Assembly (NCBI GenBank): GCA_016934535.1
Contig: JAFGSQ010000015.1
Coordinates: 1 to 58,839, forward strand
DNA length: 58,839 bases
Source: a candidate division WOR-3 bacterium
Lineage (GTDB): Bacteria > SDB-A
Reading direction: 5' to 3'
A program made the translations under genes and the position numbers. Position 1 is the first letter of the stretch; every line of letters starts with the position of its first letter. Positions 43,632 through 51,517 of this stretch are shown piece after piece. The notes below the pieces were generated by a model. The model saw only the letters and a program-made list of their open reading frames with translations, was not told the DNA's origin and did not search any database.

Positions 43632-43683
43632 AAATACGTTATTTTCATTAATCAGGTGGATGATAAAAAAACCCTTTCTTCAT
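43632..43683 (-). other. Probable missing N-terminus of the EIIA-like gene, out of frame by one base
   Basis: ATG 43683 follows AAAGG and starts MKKGFF in another frame, then stops. Removing one base from the T7 run (A7 at 43665-43671 on the plus strand) would join it to FFIIHLINENNVFLLK, which fits the EIIA family and runs into TTG 43631. Possible sequencing indel or slippage site. Confidence 0.45.
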
Positions 43684-43697
43684 AAACCTTTAATTAA

Positions 43698-43724
43698 ATT
43701 ATATTTTCTTTTTTTTAATGTCAA
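43698..43724 (-). promoter_or_regulatory. Sigma-70-type promoter for the EIIA-like gene
   Basis: Minus strand TTGACA (43724-43719), 15-nt spacer, TATAAT (43703-43698). The -35 box overlaps the last bases of the BtuC-like gene. ATG 43683 follows 14 nt after the -10 box. Confidence 0.55.
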
Positions 43725-44713
43725 TGATTTTCTTTACTTTTATTAAACAAGAGAAGATACAGGAAAAAAGGGGCGCCCAAAAGAGCCGTTACTATTCCGA
43801 CCGGCAGTTCTGCAGGCTGAACGGCTTTTCTGCAGATTACGTCTGCGACTGATAAAAACACGGCACCTGAAAAAAAAGAAGCCGGCAGCATAGTTCTGTA
43901 GTCGTGTCCGGAAATATTCCTTTCTATGTGCGGGATTATTAATCCGACGAATCCAATGGGACCGAAAAAAGCGACGGACCCTGCTACGAACAGGCTCACG
44001 AAAAGAAAAGAATACTTCTGCAGGGACTGGACGTTCACTCCTCTTGAAAAGCTTATTTCGTCTGCGAAATAAAGGCAGTTGTATGAGTTCATTTTTGACG
44101 CGGTGTAAAAAATCAGGGGAACAGAGAAAAGCGCTGTTCCGGCGAGAGTTTTCCAGCTTGAAAAAGCGAGAGATCCGGTCAGCCAGCGGTCCAGAGTTCC
44201 TGCCGAAAAAGGATTCGAAACGAAACGCAAAAACGTTATTGTAGATCCGGCGAAAATGCTTAAAGTTATGCCGGCCAAAACGAGGTCGTGTATCGCAAAG
44301 GTTTTCTTTCTCGTGGACGCAGTATAAATAAAAACAGTAGTGACGGCTGAAAATACAAGAGAAAAGAATATCCCGGAAAAGGCGAGGGAAGATAAATATG
44401 TCGCCGCCAGATAAGCCCCGAGAGCCGACACACTGCTGATTCCGAGAGTGTAGGGCTCTACCAGAGGATTTTTTAAGGTGCTTTGGAGGACGGCTCCTGA
44501 CAGCGAAAGAGCGCCGCCGAGGAAGAATGCAGTCAGGGCTCTCGGGATCCTGTAATTTAGAAATATTTCCCTTAATACTCCCTCCTTTAAAATGTCGCTC
44601 AGTCCTATGTCGACTGAACCTATAAAAGGTGCGGCGGCGAGAACGCCAAATGCAAGTGCGGCGTGCAGAAAAAAGCTGAAAAAAAATTTTTTGCGCGTCA
44701 GTATGGTTTTCAA
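43721..44713 (-). CDS. FecCD/BtuC-type ABC importer permease
   Basis: A 330-aa permease with about ten membrane segments. Family motifs: NYRIPRALTAFFLGGALSLSGAVLQSTLKNPLVEPYTLGISS, GLIIPHIERNISGHDYR and the ending AVQPAELPVGIVTALLGAPFFLYLL. It imports cobalamin, haem or ferric siderophores. The start overlaps the ATPase gene by 4 nt. With cobO in the same run, cobalamin is the favoured substrate, but that is inference. Confidence 0.93.
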   Translation of the reverse strand: MKTILTRKKFFFSFFLHAALAFGVLAAAPFIGSVDIGLSDILKEGVLREIFLNYRIPRALTAFFLGGALSLSGAVLQSTLKNPLVEPYTLGISSVSALGAYLAATYLSSLAFSGIFFSLVFSAVTTVFIYTASTRKKTFAIHDLVLAGITLSIFAGSTITFLRFVSNPFSAGTLDRWLTGSLAFSSWKTLAGTALFSVPLIFYTASKMNSYNCLYFADEISFSRGVNVQSLQKYSFLFVSLFVAGSVAFFGPIGFVGLIIPHIERNISGHDYRTMLPASFFSGAVFLSVADVICRKAVQPAELPVGIVTALLGAPFFLYLLLFNKSKENH

Positions 44714-45474
44714 CTCGGCCTCGGGAATATTAGAGGGACTCCGTCTTCGTAAACAAGCGCCAATTCTTCGCCGAAAACCGAGCGTACTGTTTTTTCGTCA
44801 ATGATCTCGCGGGGTTTTCCTTTTGCAGCCAATCTTCCCTCTTTGAGGACTACTATTTCGTCGGAATAGACTCCGGCTAAAGTAATGTTGTGACTTGCCA
44901 TGAGGATGGTTGTTCCGCAGTCGGAAAGTCGTCTGAGTTTTCTATATATTTCTATCTGATGGGAAATGTCGAGAGAGGCGGTCGGTTCGTCGAGTGCGAG
45001 GAACACCGCGCTCTGAGCGAGGCTTGCGGCTATCATCGTCCTCTGGCGCTCTCCTCCGCTCAAGGTCTGAAATTTTCTTCCCGCGATATCTGTAAGGCTG
45101 AATTCCTGCATAATCTCCTTTAAAGGCAAGAAGTCTCCTTTACCGGCGAATCCCAAACTTCCGAGCCATGGAAAACGTCCCATGAAAACGGTTTGCTCTA
45201 CGGTGAAAGGAAGTTCATACGCGGTGAACTGAGGCAGGTACGAGATCAGTTTGGATTTTTCACGGGTGGGTATCTTTCCTATGTCGGACCCGAGGAAAAT
45301 CACGTTTCCCTCGTCGGGCCTGGAATAACCGACGGCTATTTTGAGAAGAGTGCTTTTCCCGCTGCCGTTAGGACCTATTAAGGCGGTCAACGAGCCTTTT
45401 TTTACATGAAGATCGATTTCCCGAAGCGAGAAATTCCTGCCGTAGGAAAAACAGGCTCTTTCAATCTTCAGCAT
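44710..45474 (-). CDS. FepC/BtuD-type ABC importer ATPase
   Basis: A 254-aa ATPase: Walker A GPNGSGKSTLLK near residue 36, signature LSGGERQR near 140, Walker B LALDEPTASLD, H-loop MASHNITLA. The C-terminal region (LAAKGKPREIIDEKTVRSVFG) is typical of vitamin B12/iron-chelate importers. It overlaps the start of the permease and the end of the binding-protein gene. Confidence 0.94.
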   Translation of the reverse strand: MLKIERACFSYGRNFSLREIDLHVKKGSLTALIGPNGSGKSTLLKIAVGYSRPDEGNVIFLGSDIGKIPTREKSKLISYLPQFTAYELPFTVEQTVFMGRFPWLGSLGFAGKGDFLPLKEIMQEFSLTDIAGRKFQTLSGGERQRTMIAASLAQSAVFLALDEPTASLDISHQIEIYRKLRRLSDCGTTILMASHNITLAGVYSDEIVVLKEGRLAAKGKPREIIDEKTVRSVFGEELALVYEDGVPLIFPRPS

Positions 45475-46366
45475 GAACGGCTCTTTCGATTATTCGTCTT
45501 ATTAGTTTCGCGGATTCAGGGAAGTCGGGACCCGGAACAAGAATTTTTTCGCTGAAACAAACATGAACGTTTCCGTTTACGATTGCGCTGACGCCGGGAT
45601 AGGAATTTGCCCATCTGCCGGTTATTTCAAGGGAGTCAAAAATTCCAGAACGGCTTGCAGGTCTGAGTTCGATAATGACGTCGGGATCGAGAAGTATAAC
45701 GGCCTCCCTGGAGATTTCGGGATAGAGAACCGGATTGTCTTTCAGGACGTTGTCACCTCCCGCGATAGAGATGATCTCACCGAGAAAAGTTTTTCCGTTA
45801 GCTGACATGAATTTCTCGGGAGATGAGATTTCAGAAGTTATGGCGACGATTACTTTGGGCCGAAACGCGGCGGGACGATACGCTATTTCTTTCACTTCAG
45901 CTCTGATAGAAGAGATGAGGCGTTCGCCTTCTTCACTGCAACCGAGAATTTCCGCTATTTTTTGGACGGCTTCGATTATTCCGGAGGTGTCCTCCACGTT
46001 AAAACCGAAAACCTGGATGGAGTACTGAGAAAGAAAAGTTCTGAATTGTTCGGGATTTCCGGCGACAAAAACTGCGTCAGGTTCGAGGTATGCTATAAGT
46101 TCAAGATTCGGATCAAGTATGCCCCCGACTCTGACGGCTCCGGAACCGGCGAGTTTTTCATCCGACCAGTCGTCTATGCCGATTATATATTTCGAACAGC
46201 CGAGGGAAGCGGTAATTTCGGTCAGATTTGGGCCGAGAATTACGATTTTATCGAATTCCATATCCTCCCGGTATCCGGCGGAATCTTCTTTACATCCGGC
46301 GGCGAACAACAGCGCCAAAACCGAACATAAGCAGGCGTTAAAAAAAGCAAATCTCTTTAGGTTCAC
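45461..46366 (-). CDS. Substrate-binding lipoprotein of a B12/iron-chelate ABC importer
   Basis: A 301-aa lipoprotein with lipobox ending at Cys25 (FAAGC). The mature part is a TroA/BtuF-like fold: KIVILGPNLTEITASLGCSKYIIGIDDWSD, VGGILDPNLELIAYLEPDAVFVAG and a long backbone helix. It overlaps the ATPase gene by 14 nt and cobO by 4 nt. The DxxS/T and D at ILDPN suit a cobalamin- or haem-type ligand; ligand not proven. Confidence 0.9.
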   Translation of the reverse strand: MNLKRFAFFNACLCSVLALLFAAGCKEDSAGYREDMEFDKIVILGPNLTEITASLGCSKYIIGIDDWSDEKLAGSGAVRVGGILDPNLELIAYLEPDAVFVAGNPEQFRTFLSQYSIQVFGFNVEDTSGIIEAVQKIAEILGCSEEGERLISSIRAEVKEIAYRPAAFRPKVIVAITSEISSPEKFMSANGKTFLGEIISIAGGDNVLKDNPVLYPEISREAVILLDPDVIIELRPASRSGIFDSLEITGRWANSYPGVSAIVNGNVHVCFSEKILVPGPDFPESAKLIRRIIERAVHAED

Positions 46367-46893
46367 ATCTCTATACCGGTTCTGGCTTCAACGCCGTCCC
46401 GGAAATAATGTTTGACTTCCTCCATGACAGTGACGAGGTGCGCTTTTTCTATGAATTCCCCTGGCGCATATCTTCCGGTGAAAAGCAGTTCTGTGTTTTC
46501 CGGTTTATTTTCTATCAGACCTACAGCTCTTTTCATTTCGATTAGGCCGAAATGAGCGGCGATGTTGATTTCGTCCAGAATGACGAGATCGAATCCGCCT
46601 CTGAAAAGATTTTCTTCGGCCATGTACAAACCGTTTTCCGCTCTTTCGAAATCAGCTTCGGAAGGGGACGTGAGGTCTATAAAATCCTTTCCACCGTAAA
46701 GGTCAAAAAAAATCTGACCCGAAAATTTTTCGAGAGAAGAATGCTCTGAATAACGAAGGCCTTTCAGGAAGTGTCCGATGTAAACTTTAAATCCCGCCCC
46801 CGCAGCTCGAACGGCCAGGCCTATTGCGGCTGTAGTTTTACCTTTGCCGTTTCCCGTGTATATTTGAAAAAGTCCTTTATTTTGTCTGCTCAT
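46363..46893 (-). CDS. cobO: Cob(I)yrinic acid a,c-diamide adenosyltransferase
   Basis: A 176-aa CobO/CobA-family ATP:corrinoid adenosyltransferase. Its P-loop is YTGNGKGKTTAA at residues 12-23, followed by AVRAAGAGFKVYIGHFLKG, DLVILDEINIAAHFG and the LLFTGRYAPGEFIEKAHLVT segment that binds ATP in this family. It overlaps the binding-protein gene and follows glgA by 16 nt. It turns imported corrinoid into adenosylcobalamin. Confidence 0.93.
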   Translation of the reverse strand: MSRQNKGLFQIYTGNGKGKTTAAIGLAVRAAGAGFKVYIGHFLKGLRYSEHSSLEKFSGQIFFDLYGGKDFIDLTSPSEADFERAENGLYMAEENLFRGGFDLVILDEINIAAHFGLIEMKRAVGLIENKPENTELLFTGRYAPGEFIEKAHLVTVMEEVKHYFRDGVEARTGIEM

Positions 46894-46909
46894 ATTATTT
46901 TCATCTTCA

Positions 46910-48376
46910 TCATGACGCAGGAACTGCTTCTCGCGTTATACTTCGGTAGAGATTGTGATATTGAAGCACTCTGTGGTCCCAGGAATGATTTTCCCGCATG
47001 CCGTTTTGAAGTATCTTTTTCCACAACTTTTTGTCCCTGTCGAAAAGGGTTATCGCTTTTACGAGCGCGGAAGTGAATTCAATGTCCGAAAAAGGCATGA
47101 ATTTTACTCCGTTGCCTGTTCCGGTAACGGGATCGAAGTTTTTAACCGTATCGTCGAGACCGCCTGTCGCGTGAACGACAGGTAAAGTGCCGTATTGCAG
47201 TGCGAACATCTGGGTCAGGCCGCAAGGTTCGTAACGGCTTGGCACGATAAAAATGTCGGATCCCGCGATTATCTGATGTGAAAGGGGTTCGTCGAAAGCG
47301 TTTATGAATTTGAAATTGTTGTAATGACGGGAAATGGCTTCGAAACTGCTTTCGATTTCAGGGTCCCCGGTTCCGAGTACGATCATCTGAATGTCATTGG
47401 ATAGAATTCCGGGTAAGACCCTGGCGAGCATGTCGTGTCCCTTTTGATGGGCTATTCTCGAAATGGCTCCGATGAGCGGTACTTCGGGATCGGCAATAAA
47501 ATTCATTTTGTTCTGGAGGCTTTTTTTGCAGTTGGTTTTATCATCAATCGCCTCTTCACTGTAATGACAACATAGAAACGGGTCGGACATAGGATTCCAG
47601 AGATTTTCGTCTATGCCGTTCAATATGCCTATCAGTTTATTTCGCTTTTCCTTTAGCAATCCGTCCAAACCGAAGCCGTATTGGGGAGTTTGTATTTCGG
47701 CGGCATATCTCGGGCTGACAGTTGTAAGGACATCCGAATAAATTATGCCGGATTTGATCAAAGACATGTTCGAATAGAACTCGAGACCTTCGGTTGAAGC
47801 AAATTCAGGCGGAAGTCCGGTCAGGTGAAAATTAGACATGGGATAGTTTCCCTGATATCCCAGATTGTGAATAGTGAATACTGTTTTTGCGTCAGCGAGC
47901 TGAGATGGCTTGTAGGCGCCGGATTTTATGAGAGCCGGCACCAGACCTGACTGCCAGTCGTGGCAGTGTATTACATCCACGTTGAAATCAAAGTATTTGG
48001 CCATCTGGACGGAAGCGTTGCAGAAAAATATGAATCTTTCGGCGTTGTCGGGATAATCTACGTTGATTTCATTGTAAAGCTCAGGTCTGTCGAAATACTT
48101 GTCCTGTTCGATGAAGTAAAATCTGACTGAAGAAGAAGTCTCCAGGTGTTTCAGTATTCTGCAGATGACAGTTATACCTCCGCATACGACTTTGAAATCA
48201 TCAGCAAGTATCTCGATGTCGAGTTTTTTTTCTTTTGTGCATCTGTAATAGGGCAGAACCACCCTGACGTCGTGGCCGAGTTTGGAAAGGTGTCTCGACA
48301 AATCGCCGACCATGTCGGCAAGTCCGCCGGTTTTCGAGTAGGGATAGGCTTCCGATGCGATTTTTAGAATGTGCAT
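46910..48376 (-). CDS. glgA: Glycogen synthase (ADP-glucose type)
   Basis: A 488-aa GT5 glycogen synthase. ATG 48376 is chosen: it overlaps the FmdB stop in TGATG and starts MHILKIASEAYPYSKTGGLADMVGDL, the ADP-glucose-binding KTGGL motif near residue 15; the longest frame would add 57 non-homologous residues. Other motifs: NIHNLGYQG, ISRIAHQKGHDML, and SRYEPCGLTQMFALQYGTLPVVHATGGLDDTV near the end. glgB/glgC are not nearby. Confidence 0.95.
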   Translation of the reverse strand: MHILKIASEAYPYSKTGGLADMVGDLSRHLSKLGHDVRVVLPYYRCTKEKKLDIEILADDFKVVCGGITVICRILKHLETSSSVRFYFIEQDKYFDRPELYNEINVDYPDNAERFIFFCNASVQMAKYFDFNVDVIHCHDWQSGLVPALIKSGAYKPSQLADAKTVFTIHNLGYQGNYPMSNFHLTGLPPEFASTEGLEFYSNMSLIKSGIIYSDVLTTVSPRYAAEIQTPQYGFGLDGLLKEKRNKLIGILNGIDENLWNPMSDPFLCCHYSEEAIDDKTNCKKSLQNKMNFIADPEVPLIGAISRIAHQKGHDMLARVLPGILSNDIQMIVLGTGDPEIESSFEAISRHYNNFKFINAFDEPLSHQIIAGSDIFIVPSRYEPCGLTQMFALQYGTLPVVHATGGLDDTVKNFDPVTGTGNGVKFMPFSDIEFTSALVKAITLFDRDKKLWKKILQNGMRENHSWDHRVLQYHNLYRSITREAVPAS

Positions 48377-48630
48377 CAAGCCTCTGCCTTGCTCTTGGGG
48401 CATGTCTTGCAGGTTGAGTCCTTGGATTTCTCGCACGTGGAGGTTTTTTTGTCCTTGTAATCCGTCTTGTAGAATCCTGACCCTTTGAAAACAAGCCCGA
48501 CTCCGGAGGAGATTATTTTTTTCGCCGTGGATCCGCAAGAAGGGCAAACGGCGTCAGGGGGCGAATTGAAATCTCTGAGAAGCTCGAAGCATTCTCCGCA
48601 TTTTTCGCATTTATATTCGTATATAGGCAT
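48376..48630 (-). CDS. FmdB-family zinc-ribbon protein
   Basis: An 84-aa protein starting MPIYEYKCEKCG. The family zinc ribbon has C-x2-C (YKCEKCGE) and C-x2-C (CPSCGS), and the FKGSGFYKTDYK tail is typical. A Cys/Lys-rich tail (CEKSKDSTCKTCPKSK) follows. Putative regulatory proteins of unknown function; the widespread FmdB name comes from a methanol-related gene. The stop overlaps glgA. A site AAGGGAG precedes ATG. Confidence 0.93.
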   Translation of the reverse strand: MPIYEYKCEKCGECFELLRDFNSPPDAVCPSCGSTAKKIISSGVGLVFKGSGFYKTDYKDKKTSTCEKSKDSTCKTCPKSKAEA

Positions 48631-48752
48631 AAATACTCCCTTGGAAGGTTTTGTTTATTTCAAGTTCCATCGCCGAAAAGCGGCTAAGGAAACGTATTTT
48701 CTATGATAAGTCAAAAACAGATTTAATAAAAGAAAAAAATGTTTCATAAAAC

Positions 48753-48779
48753 AAAAAAAGGGGGCGAAGCCCCCTTTTT
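48753..48779 (-). terminator. Bidirectional-looking intrinsic terminator after groEL
   Basis: A 6-bp stem GGGGGC/GCCCCC (48760-48765 and 48769-48774, loop GAA) with an A7 run on one side and a T5 run on the other. On the minus strand it lies right after the groEL stop and ends in T7. Confidence 0.85.
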
Positions 48780-48780
48780 A

Positions 48781-50421
<1,641 letters not shown>

Positions 50422-50433
50422 TTATACCTCCAT

Positions 50434-50721
50434 TTATCCTTGTATTACTGCGAGAATTTCGTCTTCGTTGAGAATTAGAAAATCTTTGTCTTCGACCGAG
50501 ATTTCTGTTCCGGCGTATTTGCCGAAAAGAATGACGTCTCCTTCTTTTACCGGCATGGGATCTTCATCTTTTTTAGTGACCTGGGCGACAGACACTACTT
50601 TGCCTTTCTGGGGCTTTTCTTTTGCCGTGTCGGGAATAATTATCCCACCCTTTTTGACTTCCTGTTCGTCGGTTCTTTCGACGATGACTTTCCTGTTGAC
50701 AGGAACCAACTTAACTGCCAT
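50434..50721 (-). CDS. groS: Co-chaperonin GroES
   Basis: A 95-aa co-chaperonin ([27 protein letters not shown], mobile loop near residue 20-33; [15 protein letters not shown]). ATG 50721 is preferred over ATG 50727 because the AGGAGG site lies 8 nt before it and only 2 nt before the other. First gene of the groES-groEL operon. The upstream region has no obvious TTAGCACTC-type CIRCE repeat. Confidence 0.96.
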   Translation of the reverse strand: MAVKLVPVNRKVIVERTDEQEVKKGGIIIPDTAKEKPQKGKVVSVAQVTKKDEDPMPVKEGDVILFGKYAGTEISVEDKDFLILNEDEILAVIQG

Positions 50722-50815
50722 AGACATGACCTCCTTTAAGTATATTGTTAAGTTGAACTTCGAACTAAAATTGTTCTATATGCTAAAAGATATTCGAAAA
50801 AATAGATATGTCAAG

Positions 50816-50890
50816 TTTTGCAATTGCAAAAATAAATTATGCAGTTTTTGCAATAACTCACGAAAAGAGCATGGATTTGCAATTTGCGAA
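50816..50890 (+). promoter_or_regulatory. Three TTTGCA-type palindromes, candidate enhancer sites for the pilin-like operon
   Basis: Sites begin at 50816 (TTTTGCAA/TTGCAAAA, perfect 16-bp palindrome), near 50847 (TTTGCAATAAC, half site) and 50876 (TTTGCA-ATT-TGCGAA). They are about 30 bp apart and lie ~95-155 bp before the sigma-54 -24 box at 50977. The rest of 50728-51026 (299 nt between groES and the next gene) is AT-rich with no other feature I can support. Similar sites precede the other two pilin promoters. Confidence 0.65.
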
Positions 50891-50976
50891 AAATAAACTG
50901 TTATTTATGTTATGACTTTACATATTATTTACTGTAAATAGCGTTAAGGCGATCACAATCGATGATGACAGATTAT

Positions 50977-50992
50977 TGGCGCATTAATTGCT
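50977..50992 (+). promoter_or_regulatory. Sigma-54 promoter
   Basis: TGGCGCATTAATTGCT: -24 GG (50978-50979) and -12 GC (50990-50991) with 10 nt between, plus the T after GC. The predicted start is near 51003, 24 nt before ATG 51027 with an AGGAGG site. The spacing and bases match the strict sigma-54 consensus. Confidence 0.8.
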
Positions 50993-51026
50993 TTATTTTA
51001 GTTGAAAATTCAATCAGGAGGCTCAA

Positions 51027-51509
51027 ATGAAAAAGAAAATTTTGAAATTTTTTTTAATTGTATTTTTTTTGGCATTATTGGCAGTTGTGACAATATCAGC
51101 AGATATAGTCTTCAACGACGGATTGTTCTTTAAAAATGCCGTCGCTTCGAGTATTTTCAGTGTCAAAAACGCCGAGGACGAGTACATGTCCATAAACCTC
51201 GACAGAACGAGATATCTTGAGTCAATTGTCATTACTAATGCCTACATGGTCCAGAAAGCCGCAGAAGAGTATGCAAGTTATAACGGTGGATATTATCCGG
51301 ATGGATATGCACATTTAAACCTACCATATAGTAGTATAATCAATCCTTTTGATTCGCTAGGCAATTGGATTATTGATGATGTTCAATATGGTGTTGAGGG
51401 AAAAGTAAGTTTTTGCTCTACTTTTGGAACACTGCCGTACACGATTATTGCTGGAGGAAAATACGGAAGAAAAATAATAACTCTCCACAGCTCATACGGC
51501 TCAAATTAG
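51027..51509 (+). CDS. Pilin-like protein without a prepilin leader
   Basis: A 160-aa protein. Residues 7-27 are a hydrophobic anchor (FFLIVFFLALLAVV), but the GFSLIEL prepilin-cleavage motif is absent. From about residue 70 the sequence matches the globular half of the pilin at 54385: NA..(V/C)Q.AAEEY, Y.DG.A.L.LP, NPF, DD, VS, FG, YTI.GGGK-like and IITL are shared in order. Under a sigma-54 promoter; followed 8 nt later by the FG-GAP gene. Possibly a pilus accessory or assembly subunit kept in the membrane. Confidence 0.85.
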   Translation: MKKKILKFFLIVFFLALLAVVTISADIVFNDGLFFKNAVASSIFSVKNAEDEYMSINLDRTRYLESIVITNAYMVQKAAEEYASYNGGYYPDGYAHLNLPYSSIINPFDSLGNWIIDDVQYGVEGKVSFCSTFGTLPYTIIAGGKYGRKIITLHSSYGSN

Positions 51510-51517
51510 GAGGAAAC

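Noticed and set aside
48377-48547. Longer GlgA start
   Set aside because: The extra 57 residues lie within the FmdB gene and do not look like GlgA; the TGATG junction gives a normal start.
50728-50800. CIRCE or similar heat-shock operator before groES
   Set aside because: I looked for TTAGCACTC-N9-GAGTGCTAA and saw none; an AGTTCGAA-type partial repeat nearby is too weak to call. The TATACT at 50744-50739 is so close to the SD that it is not a convincing -10 box.
51413-51517. Longer N-terminus of the FG-GAP protein
   Set aside because: It overlaps the end of the pilin-like gene; ATG 51518 has an AGGAGG site and begins a signal peptide.
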